Shown one piece after another: positions 1-6,933 of a DNA stretch of 24,563 bases (its first letter is position 1; the number at the start of each line of letters is the position of its first letter). Origin of the DNA: a bacterium (GTDB taxonomy: Bacteria; Blakebacterota; Blakebacteria; Blakebacterales; Blakebacteraceae); contig JALGWK010000048.1 of the NCBI GenBank assembly GCA_025774205.1, positions 1 through 24,563 on the forward strand, written 5' to 3'. The notes under the pieces are model-generated. The model did not search any database, was not told where the DNA came from, and was given only the letters and a program-made list of their open reading frames with translations. Made by a program: the position numbers and the translations under genes.

Positions 1-1
1 A

Positions 2-589
2 GAATATATGCGCAAATATGTCTACGAACCGGCCTGGATGAACTCGACCGGCCTCGAGGACTGGACCACGCTCCAGACCGGTCGCGCGAAATGGTACTCC
101 ACCAGGGATGGAGACTGGATTAACGAACCGTACGTCGATCTCAGCAACAAGTACGCCGGCGGGGGCATCACCAGCACGGTCGAGGATCTCTGCCGCCTGC
201 ACATCGCCTACGCCCGGGGTCGCCTCATGCGGCCTGAAACGATAGAGCAGATGTACACCAACCAGCCGCTGGCCGACGGTTCGATCGGCGGGTACGGATT
301 GAGCTGGCGTGTGAGTGAAGCTGAGCTCCCCGACGGCACGTCGGCGCGGACCGTACAGCACTCCGGCGGGAGCGTCGGCGCCAACACCCTCTTCATCCGC
401 TTCCCCGACCACGGTTTCGCCGTTGCCGTCGTGGCGAACCACGGGGCAAATCTCTCCCGGATAACAAACGGTGTGATCCACGGTTTCGCCGTTGCCGTCG
501 TGGCGAACCACGGGGCAAATCTCTCCCGGATAACAAACGGTGTGATCGCTCTCTTCTTCGAGGCCGGGGCCTTCGGAGGTGACCGATGA
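2..589 (+). CDS. Serine beta-lactamase-like hydrolase, C-terminal part (5' end outside window)
   Basis: The reading frame is open from the window edge through codons before the first ATG at 8, so the gene begins upstream and only the last ~195 residues are visible. The segment YAGGGITSTVEDLCRL is the usual serine-hydrolase stretch after the YxN motif of class C beta-lactamase/PBP-like proteins (Pfam Beta-lactamase), and VQHSGG around residue 117 corresponds to the KTG/HxG motif lining the active site. The catalytic SxxK would be upstream and cannot be checked. The family includes esterases, peptidases and D-amino-acid hydrolases, so the substrate is unknown. A 23-residue stretch is exactly duplicated near the C-terminus (see the repeat at 409-546), which inserts an extra strand-like segment not expected in the fold. 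The stop overlaps the next gene's ATG (ATGA), indicating translational coupling. Confidence 0.8.
   Translation, partial: EYMRKYVYEPAWMNSTGLEDWTTLQTGRAKWYSTRDGDWINEPYVDLSNKYAGGGITSTVEDLCRLHIAYARGRLMRPETIEQMYTNQPLADGSIGGYGLSWRVSEAELPDGTSARTVQHSGGSVGANTLFIRFPDHGFAVAVVANHGANLSRITNGVIHGFAVAVVANHGANLSRITNGVIALFFEAGAFGGDR
409..546 (+). repeat. Perfect 69-bp in-frame tandem duplication
   Basis: Bases 409-477 and 478-546 are identical, with one further matching base at 547. The unit is 23 codons long, so the reading frame is kept and the protein repeats the segment HGFAVAVVANHG...ITNGVI. Identity without any synonymous difference means the event is very recent, or is an assembly artefact. It lies in the conserved C-terminal core of a hydrolase, where a single copy is expected. 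Confidence 0.95.
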
Positions 590-1134
590 AGGACGTACAG
601 ATAAATGGCCGGAGGAGTAGGCGGCGTGTATCGATGGTTGCCATCTCTCTCGGCACACCACTCGCACTGATGCTTGCCCTGCCCGGCTGCGGCGACTCCG
701 ACCGGGCGATGACGGAACAGGCCGAACTGGAAGCGATCGATCAGATCGAGGCGATCATGCTGGCGCAGAGCGAGGACTGGAGCCGGGGGGATATCGAATC
801 CTTCACCAGCGTATACGCCGAGGACTGCACGTACCTCTCTGCCACGGCCGGTCTCTTCCAGGGACGGGAAGCCCTGACCGAGCGGTACCGCGCCGGATAT
901 CCCGGTCCTGAAGCGATGGGCACGCTCGGTTTCGAGATCCTCGAGATGAGACCGGCATTCGTAACCACGAAGCAGTTCTTCGGCGCCTTCGAGTCGGAGG
1001 GGATCGGGGGGATGTCGGTCGTGGCCCGCTGGAACCTCACCTATCCGGACAAAGAACCCTCCTCCGGACTGACCCTGATCGTTTTCAGGAGGATCAGCGG
1101 AGAGTGGCAGATCGTCCAGGACGCCTCAATGTGA
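586..1134 (+). CDS. SnoaL/DUF4440-like (NTF2-fold) lipoprotein
   Basis: A 182-residue protein with an N-terminal arginine-rich segment, a hydrophobic stretch (residues ~17-33) and a lipobox-like LPGC at about residues 32-35. It is probably a lipid-anchored envelope protein after signal peptidase II cleavage. The mature part has the pattern of the NTF2-like/SnoaL/DUF4440 superfamily: a helix with WSRGDIESFTSVYAEDCTYLS, then FQGREALTERYRAGYP, and a terminal GEWQIVQDASM strand typical of the family ('W+iv.dh.s'). Members are small ligand-binding or isomerase-like cone folds, and no substrate can be assigned. The ATG lies inside the upstream gene's stop (ATGA), with GGAGG at 576-580 as ribosome-binding site. 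It converges on the minus-strand gene at 1147, and no terminator is evident in the 12-base gap. Confidence 0.75.
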   Translation: MKDVQINGRRSRRRVSMVAISLGTPLALMLALPGCGDSDRAMTEQAELEAIDQIEAIMLAQSEDWSRGDIESFTSVYAEDCTYLSATAGLFQGREALTERYRAGYPGPEAMGTLGFEILEMRPAFVTTKQFFGAFESEGIGGMSVVARWNLTYPDKEPSSGLTLIVFRRISGEWQIVQDASM

Positions 1135-1146
1135 GGAGATGAGTTC

Positions 1147-1887
1147 TCAGAATTCCCAGCGGATGCCGATGAAGGGAACCACGATCGAAGTCCGGGAGTG
1201 GTCGGCCGTCCAGGTCACTTCCTCCCCGACCCGCTCGATCGAACCTTTCCTGAGATAGTCGGCCCGCGAGCCCGCCAGGTAGCGGGCTCCCAGTTCGAGG
1301 AGGAGCCCGGACCGTTCCTTCCGTCGCTTCCCATTTACCTCACTCTCTTCCCGTTGCCGGCGGAGCCGGAGGGAGAGACCTGCCCCCAGGCCGTAACTGA
1401 AAGCGTGGTCAGAAAGATTGGTGGTCTTCCCGATCGGGTACCCCTCGGCATATCCCACATCCACCAGGTGGCTGTCGGTGAAAAAGTATTTGAACCCGAC
1501 CAGTCCCTCGAAAAAGAACCTCACGTTCTCCCGGGCCGACAGCCAGCGCAGGAAGAGATGGGCCTGCATGATGTTGTTCCAGGTGGTCTGCCGGACCCTG
1601 AAATCGGGATCGGCGACGCTGAAGGGCTCCTTCCGGCTCTCGTACCCGTAGACCAGGAAACCGAGTTCCCCGCCGATCATGAAAGGCGTGCCCCCGATCG
1701 GGGCGGCGAGCGATACCGAGGCGCCGATCCCGTTCTCAGGCACATTGTTCCGGAACTCTCCGGCAGGGAACGCGATCAGCGGATCGACCGAGAACTCCAG
1801 GGATTTCTGCGCCGCCGCCGTGTCGAACATCACGCAGAGGCAGGTGAGCACACCTGCCCCTCTCCAACCCCATCCGCGATCGCTCAT
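1147..1887 (-). CDS. Predicted outer-membrane beta-barrel protein (paralogue 1)
   Basis: A 246-residue protein with an N-terminal hydrophobic signal segment ending near ...TAAAQ. An alternating glycine/aromatic strand pattern follows (ELGFLVYGYES, LFLRW, FFFEGLVGFKYFF, YGLGAGLSLRL, LLLELGARYL), and the protein ends ...FIGIRWEF. The terminal phenylalanine is the classic recognition signal for outer-membrane assembly. It is clearly paralogous to the gene immediately upstream: both have F-P-[AS]-G-E-F-x-N-V-P-x-x-G-I-G near the N-terminus and R-Y-L-x-G-S-x-A-D-Y-[LM]-[RK]-K-G-S-[IV]-E-R near the C-terminus. The start overlaps the upstream stop by four bases (ATGA), so the two are probably co-translated. 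No specific function is recognised; small 8-10-stranded barrels of this kind are often annotated only as 'outer membrane beta-barrel'. Confidence 0.75.
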   Translation of the reverse strand: MSDRGWGWRGAGVLTCLCVMFDTAAAQKSLEFSVDPLIAFPAGEFRNNVPENGIGASVSLAAPIGGTPFMIGGELGFLVYGYESRKEPFSVADPDFRVRQTTWNNIMQAHLFLRWLSARENVRFFFEGLVGFKYFFTDSHLVDVGYAEGYPIGKTTNLSDHAFSYGLGAGLSLRLRRQREESEVNGKRRKERSGLLLELGARYLAGSRADYLRKGSIERVGEEVTWTADHSRTSIVVPFIGIRWEF

Positions 1888-2639
1888 CGGAATGTTGCTC
1901 TGATGCCGATCATCGGGTGGATGACATCGGTCCTCGACCGTCCGATATCGTAGCTGATGGTGCCGTCACCGAGGCGTTCGACCGAACCCTTCTTCATATA
2001 GTCAGCTTCCGAACCGAGCAGGTAGCGAACCCCGAGATCGAGATAAAGCCCTACCGCCTGATCCCGACCATTCTCAGAACTCCAGTTGTCCTCCAGGAGC
2101 CTGATGGCGACACCGAATCCCACCCCGCGGGAGTAGGCGATATCTCCCAGATTGGTCGAATGGGCGATGGGCTCATCGTCGCTGTCCCAGACGTTCCTGA
2201 TCTCGGTCACGGTGAAGAGATATTTGAAGCCGATGAACGCGTCAAAATAGGGCCGGATGCTCCCGACGCCCGGCTGAAGACGCAGGAAGAGGTGCCCGTT
2301 GAGGATGTTGTTGGTGGTGATCACCCTCACTTCCACATCGGGGATGGTGGTCGAGAACGGTTCTCTCCTGCTCTCCCGGCCATGGATCAGGAATCCCAGT
2401 TCCGCCCCCAGGAAGAGAGGACTCCCCGCCAGCTGGATGCCGCCGGTGAGATCGATACCGATCCCTGTTCCGGGCACATTATCCGCGAATTCACCACTCG
2501 GGAATCCGAGTATGATCGTGGCTGAGGCCTCAGGCACCACCTGTGCCGCCGTCATGGAAGGCACCAGCAGGAGCAGGAATATGATCGCCGTGAGGAACGT
2601 TCGTGGAACAGCGGGTCGAGGTGATTGGATGTTGTTCAT
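1884..2639 (-). CDS. Predicted outer-membrane beta-barrel protein (paralogue 2)
   Basis: I chose the ATG at 2639 rather than the longer open frame because GGAGGA (2648-2653, minus strand) sits eight bases upstream and the product then begins with a normal signal peptide (MNNIQSPR..., hydrophobic AIIFLLLLVPSMTAAQ). The mature ~220 residues have short amphipathic glycine-rich strands (ELGFLIHGRES, LFLRL, FDAFIGFKYLF, YSRGVGFGVAI, GLYLDLGVRYLLGS) and end MIGIRATFR. The terminal residue is arginine with phenylalanine before it, a slightly atypical barrel end. It is the tandem paralogue of the downstream gene at 1147-1887 and likely the first gene of its own short transcription unit, since a 101-base gap with inverted repeats precedes it. 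Confidence 0.72.
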   Translation of the reverse strand: MNNIQSPRPAVPRTFLTAIIFLLLLVPSMTAAQVVPEASATIILGFPSGEFADNVPGTGIGIDLTGGIQLAGSPLFLGAELGFLIHGRESRREPFSTTIPDVEVRVITTNNILNGHLFLRLQPGVGSIRPYFDAFIGFKYLFTVTEIRNVWDSDDEPIAHSTNLGDIAYSRGVGFGVAIRLLEDNWSSENGRDQAVGLYLDLGVRYLLGSEADYMKKGSVERLGDGTISYDIGRSRTDVIHPMIGIRATFR

Positions 2640-2669
2640 GATGTGATTCCTCCATCCCTCTCTGAGTGG

Positions 2670-2699
2670 AGCAGGCGCGGGCCTGCTGTATCGTGATAC
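2670..2699 (-). promoter_or_regulatory. Inverted repeats upstream of the outer-membrane pair
   Basis: Within the 101-base gap between the PorV-like gene and the barrel pair are two adjacent dyads. One is AGCAGGC/GCCTGCT (2670-2676 and 2681-2687, perfect 7-bp stem, 4-base loop). The other is GTATC-GT-GATAC (2688-2699). On the minus strand a TTGAAA lies upstream, but I see no convincing -10 box at the right spacing. The dyads could be an operator or an mRNA hairpin in the leader. No T-run follows, so a terminator is unlikely. Confidence 0.35.
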
Positions 2700-2740
2700 G
2701 TATTCTGCCCTGTACGGTTTCAAAACTGTTATCTGCAAGC

Positions 2741-3700
2741 TCAGCGCAGGGGACCGAGTTTCCACCCCAGCGACAGCAGGTGACCGGAACCGAACAGCCC
2801 TCCCGATCGCCAGGCATAGGTGAGCCGCCAGTCGGAGAACTGCCAGGCCAGACCCGCCGTAACCCCCAGGTCGGAGAACGCGTCATCGGAGAAGGCCGTT
2901 CCGCCATCACCCTGGATGAAACCGAGCCTGAGGGCGGCGCTCTCCACCGGCAGCCACTCCACTCCCGCGCTCCACCCGGCGTTACGATCGCCCGCCCGAT
3001 AGAGCAGTTCGGTCGAGGCCTCCCAGCGATCGCTGCCGAAGGGCAGGGCCGCGCCGGCCCGAAGCCGGGGCGGGATCTTCGTACCCGAAGGCTCACCGTA
3101 GGCCGAGATAACAGCTCCGAGGTTGGATATCCCACCGCGAAGCTGCAGGCGTCCGATCTCCTGCCGCACGCCGACAGCGGCAGAAAGCCCCAGGGCCCTC
3201 AGATCATCGAGCTGTCCGTAGAGGAGGGTGATCCCGGCCCCGATCGTGGTGCCGCCATCCCGGAGCAGGAGGGTGGAGACAGAGAGGTTCAGATCAGAGG
3301 GTGAGAACGAACCCCGGAAGAGGCCGAGGCGATCATCCATTCCGGTGCGGTACTGGGAGCCGTATGACAGGGTTGAGAGGACGAGGACCAGCGATTTACC
3401 GCCGGCGGTGAAACGGCCGCCGACAGCGGCCCACGAAAGGTCGAGGACGTGAGAACCGCCGGCCAGTTCCAGGGCGGAGTTCTCCCCGGCCGCCACGGTC
3501 GGATCGATGCCCGCCGCCAGAATATCTCCGCTGAAGGCCTGCCCGCCGAGCGACCCGCCCCGGGGATGAGGCACGAGATCGGCCAGCGGGAATGAGTTCT
3601 GGGCCCTGACGCTGCCCGCGGCCAGGAGGATCACCATCAGCGCGATCGTTATTCCGGCGAGCGCCTTCCTCTCGTGCCGGTCCCGGCGGGTTCCTCTCAT
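2741..3700 (-). CDS. PorV/PorQ-like outer-membrane protein
   Basis: A 319-residue protein with a positively charged N-terminus, a hydrophobic signal segment (ITIALMVILLAAGSVRAQ) and a mature start containing GGSLGGQAFSGDILAAGIDP. That glycine/alanine-rich opening is the hallmark of the PorV/PorQ (UPF0164-like) family. The rest alternates strands with GAGITLLYG, LGLSAAVGV, LRGGISNLGAVISAYG (a 'GlaisN.G' feature typical of the family), and the C-terminus is LLSLGWKLGPLR. Family members are 14-stranded FadL-like barrels; in Bacteroidota PorV and PorQ assist type IX secretion, while in other phyla the role is unknown. No other type IX components are visible here. The gene starts 12 bases after the NtrC regulator's stop, so it probably belongs to the same transcript. 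Confidence 0.7.
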   Translation of the reverse strand: MRGTRRDRHERKALAGITIALMVILLAAGSVRAQNSFPLADLVPHPRGGSLGGQAFSGDILAAGIDPTVAAGENSALELAGGSHVLDLSWAAVGGRFTAGGKSLVLVLSTLSYGSQYRTGMDDRLGLFRGSFSPSDLNLSVSTLLLRDGGTTIGAGITLLYGQLDDLRALGLSAAVGVRQEIGRLQLRGGISNLGAVISAYGEPSGTKIPPRLRAGAALPFGSDRWEASTELLYRAGDRNAGWSAGVEWLPVESAALRLGFIQGDGGTAFSDDAFSDLGVTAGLAWQFSDWRLTYAWRSGGLFGSGHLLSLGWKLGPLR

Positions 3701-3711
3701 ATCTGCATCCT

Positions 3712-5073
3712 TTACAGTTCGTAATCTTTGATCTTGTACCTGATGGCCCGGGTGCTCAGACCGAGAACCTCGGCGGCCCTGGTGCGGTTCCCGTCCACCT
3801 GTTCGAGGGTGCGTTTCAGGATCCTCTTCTCGGCGCGGTCGAGCTGCTCCTTCAGGGAGAGAACCGGTCCGGTTTCATCGTCGATCTCGGTCTGCTGCCA
3901 GGCAGAGGTACCGAGGATGTTCAGGTGATCCTCCGTGATGACGTCACCTTCGGAAATAACGATAGCGCTCTCGATGGTGTTCTCGAGTTCCCTCACATTT
4001 CCCGGCCAGTTGTATTCGAGGAGTTCATCGAGCGCTCCCTGGGTGATACTGCGGGGAGCGTCGGGCCGGTCTCCGGCGAACTGCGCGATGAAGTGGGTCA
4101 CCAGCGAGGGAATATCCTCCGGCCGTTCCCTCAAGGGCGGGATGTGGATGGGGATCACATTCAATCGGTAGTAGAGGTCTTCCCGGAACTCGCCCCGGTC
4201 GACCATCGCCTTCAGGTCCAGGTTCGTAGCGGCGACCACCCGTACATCCACCTCAATTTTGCGGTTGCCTCCGACCCGCTGGAAGGAACGCTCCTGCAGC
4301 ACCCGCAGGAGCTTACCCTGCAGATCGGGACCGAGGAGGCTGATCTCGTCGAGGAATATCGTCCCGCTGCTCGCGACCTCGAACTTGCCCTTCTGCATCC
4401 GGTAGGCGCCGGTGAAGGCTCCCTTCTCGTGACCGAAGAGCTCCGATTCGATGAGGGTCGCGGGGATGGAGGCGCAGTTGACTTCCACCATCGACTCGCG
4501 ACTCCGGGGGCTGTTGTAGTGGATGGCCCTGGCGATCAGTTCTTTGCCGGTCCCCGACTCCCCCTCGATCAGTACGGTGGCGCTGGTCGGTGCGACCTTC
4601 CTGATCTTGCGGAAGATGTTCTGCATCACCCCCGAGACGGCGATGATCTTCTCGAACGCGTACCGTTCCGTCACCATCCCGCGGAGTTCAAGGTTCTCCA
4701 GCAGGAGTTCCCTGGAACGGAGGGCCTTGCCGAGCACGACGAGCAGTTCGTCGATGTCGACCGGCTTGGTGAGATAGTCGTACACACCCTCCTTCATGGC
4801 CTGGACCGCCGTATCCACTGTCCCGAAGGCGGTCATGACGATGATCTGGGTCTCCGGCCAGGCTTCCCTGACCTTTCCGCTCAGTTCGAGTCCGGTGAGA
4901 TGGGGCATCTTCAGGTCGGTCAGCAGGACCTCAACATCACCCTGGGCGACCATCAGTTCGAAGGCCTCCCGACCGTCAGCGGCGGTGAGGACTTCGTGCC
5001 CTTCCCGGGAGATGATCGTCTCGAGTCCCTGCAGTGTATTGAGATCGTCTTCCGCGATCAGGATCTTTGCCAT
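3712..5073 (-). CDS. NtrC-family sigma-54-dependent response regulator
   Basis: From ATG 5073 (GGGGAG six bases upstream; the longer frame lacks a better site) the product has 453 residues. The receiver domain (1-~120) carries the acidic pair D9/D10, phospho-acceptor D53 in LLTDLKMP, T81 and K103 in YDYLTKP. The AAA+ domain (~140-375) has Walker A GESGTGKE (171-178), GAFTGA (218-223) that contacts sigma-54, Walker B TIFLDE and the arginine-finger segment [11 protein letters not shown]. The C-terminal Fis-type helix-turn-helix reads GNRTRAAEVLGLSTRAIRYKIKDY. All functional residues look intact. It should bind enhancer sites and activate sigma-54 promoters after phosphorylation. The kinase gene ends one base upstream, so they form a cognate pair, and the PorV-like gene follows 11 bases later. 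The nearest named relatives are AtoC/ZraR/NtrC; the specific regulon is unknown. Confidence 0.93.
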   Translation of the reverse strand: MAKILIAEDDLNTLQGLETIISREGHEVLTAADGREAFELMVAQGDVEVLLTDLKMPHLTGLELSGKVREAWPETQIIVMTAFGTVDTAVQAMKEGVYDYLTKPVDIDELLVVLGKALRSRELLLENLELRGMVTERYAFEKIIAVSGVMQNIFRKIRKVAPTSATVLIEGESGTGKELIARAIHYNSPRSRESMVEVNCASIPATLIESELFGHEKGAFTGAYRMQKGKFEVASSGTIFLDEISLLGPDLQGKLLRVLQERSFQRVGGNRKIEVDVRVVAATNLDLKAMVDRGEFREDLYYRLNVIPIHIPPLRERPEDIPSLVTHFIAQFAGDRPDAPRSITQGALDELLEYNWPGNVRELENTIESAIVISEGDVITEDHLNILGTSAWQQTEIDDETGPVLSLKEQLDRAEKRILKRTLEQVDGNRTRAAEVLGLSTRAIRYKIKDYEL

Positions 5074-5074
5074 C

Positions 5075-6933
5075 TCACTCCCCTTCCGGGGCAGGTTCAC
5101 CGATCACCGAACCCTCCGGGGGTCCCGGCGGCAGGTATATCAGTACGGTCGTACCTTCTCCCGGCGTGGTCCGCAGGGTTATCTGTCCGCCATGCTCGAA
5201 CACGATCCGATGGGCGACCGAAAGCCCCAGACCGGAGCCGGAATCGCGCGAGGTGAAGTAGAAATCGAATACGTTCGGCAGATCTTCATCCGGAATACCC
5301 TCGCCGGTATCGGTCACTTCGATCATGATCCAGCCATGACCGTACTCCTCATCACTTCGTGTCCTCACCAGCAGGGTTCCGCCCTCCACCATCGCCTGTA
5401 TCGCGTTCAGCACCACGTTCAGAACGGCCTGGGTGATCCGGTTCCGATCAACCTCCACCATGGGCAGCCCCGACTCGAAGTCGGTGGCCAGTTCGACCCC
5501 CTGGGTCGTAGCAGTGCCTCTCTGGAGATGGACGATGTCATCGAGCAGGATGTTCATATCAGTCCGGATGGGACTGAGGGCGGGCGGCCGGGAGATCGTC
5601 TGGAATTCGCGCACCAGGTTCTCGAGACGGTTGATCTCGCCCGAGATCACATCGAGGTATTCCTGCTCATCCGGGGTGACCCTCTCCCTGAGCAGGTGGT
5701 GCGGATCTCGTGGGCGACGACCCGGGAGAATTTCGCCAGCGTGTCGAGATGTTCCCCCCGCCGGAGGCGCTGCTGGATCTGTGAGAGCTGGTCCGCCATC
5801 AGGTTGAATTCAGTAGCCAGGGTGCCCAGCTCGTCGTGCCCGGCAACCGGGATCTTGTAGGAGAGGTCTCCCTCACTCAGACGGTTGGCACCCTCCACGA
5901 GCGCCCCGATCGGCGTAACCAGCCGGCGAGTGTAGACCAGGGTTGATACCAGAGCCAGCGCGATGCCGACCACGATCACGATCAACACCTGGAAGCGCAT
6001 CCGGTTGATGGTCTTGTTCACCTCACCCACCGGCCGATGGATGACCAGCACCCATCGCGGAAAGGAAGTAAAGGAGAGATTGGCCCAGTGGGCCTTCATC
6101 TCCTCCTGCAGTCCTTCCCCCACATTCACAAAGTCTGTCACCGGGATCTCGGCGATCGCCCCCGGTCCGGCATCGAGGGCCTCCGTCACCGAGGCGAGTC
6201 CGTCATACTGTGTCCCTTCATACACCAGGGCGAGATTGCGATGCGCGATGAGGAGCCCTGTATGGTCAGTGAGGAACGCCAGGCCGTTTTCTCCGATGAT
6301 GATGTCCGACACCAGGTCCCTGATCTCATCCGCCTCGACCACCGCGATCAGAACGCTGACCCGTTCACCGAAACCACTCATGACCGGCACCGCCATGACG
6401 ACGCTGAAGGTGCCGATCTCCTCCTCCTGCTGCTGTTCCAGCGCCATGATCGTACGTGAGGAGATCAGGATCGAATCGACGACAGTCGAACCACCCTCAG
6501 GAAGCGACCACTCGGCCGAGAAATCGGTGGTCGCGACCAGCTCCTTCAGGGTGTCGACCATGTCGAGCCGGCTGAAGACGGCATAGGCCTGGTTCGCCAC
6601 CGCCCGGTTGAGCCAGGGCCCCGCCTCCTCGGGCAGGACCGCTCCCGTCTCGTCGGTAACCACCTGCCCGAGCGCGAAGGCCATCCCGCGGAGCTTGTCC
6701 TCCACATCGGCGATGAACCGGTCGATCTGCCCCTTCACCTGGGTGGCTATCTCCTTGCTTTCCCGGGTAAGAGTTTCATCGATCGATCTATCGGCGATCC
6801 CCACCAGGAGGAGGCCGAGGAAGACGATCGGGACCGTCACCAGCACCAGGTGGTGGAAGAAGAGCCGCTGGAAGAGTCCGCCGACGAGGGGCAGGCGCTG
6901 GCCCGGCGGAGGCTGGAGGGGAACCGCGGCCAT
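5075..6933 (-). pseudogene. Sensor histidine kinase (dCache-like sensor, HAMP, HisKA, HATPase), frame broken at ~5700
   Basis: The 5' reading frame from ATG 6933 (GTGGAGG upstream, overlapping the previous stop as TAATG) encodes a membrane segment (VLVTVPIVFLGLLLVG), a ~270-residue extracytoplasmic dCache-like sensor, a second membrane segment (VLIVIVVGIALALVSTLVY), HAMP (RRLVTPIGALVEGANRLSEGD) and the H-box FSRVVAHEIR with the phospho-accepting His at ~408. Right after HEIR the frame is lost and ends at TGA 5647. The other frame continues with LLRERVTPDEQEYLDVISGE, then the N-box LNVVLNAIQA, G1 TDTGEGIP and G2 GSGLGLSVAHRI, ending at 5075. Compared with HEIRNPL...EYLDVI in NtrB/ZraS-like kinases, about ten residues of the first DHp helix are missing, so a frame-shifting deletion of about 30-40 bases fits better than a single lost base. 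A GTG at 5650 overlaps the stop but would start inside DHp, so a split two-protein kinase is unlikely. Confidence 0.85.

Noticed and set aside
3925-5256. Long open frame on the plus strand (443 codons) opposite the NtrC-type regulator
   Set aside because: It is antisense to a gene with complete family motifs, shows no recognisable domain, and is expected in GC-rich coding DNA.
5647-5650. Kinase split into two genes with a GTG overlapping the first stop
   Set aside because: The GTG falls inside the DHp domain and the first protein would end just after the active histidine; conserved residues are also missing at the junction, so a deletion is the simpler explanation.
4796-5860. Plus-strand open frame of 354 codons over the kinase/regulator junction
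   Set aside because: Shadow of the minus-strand genes; serine/arginine-rich product without domain features.
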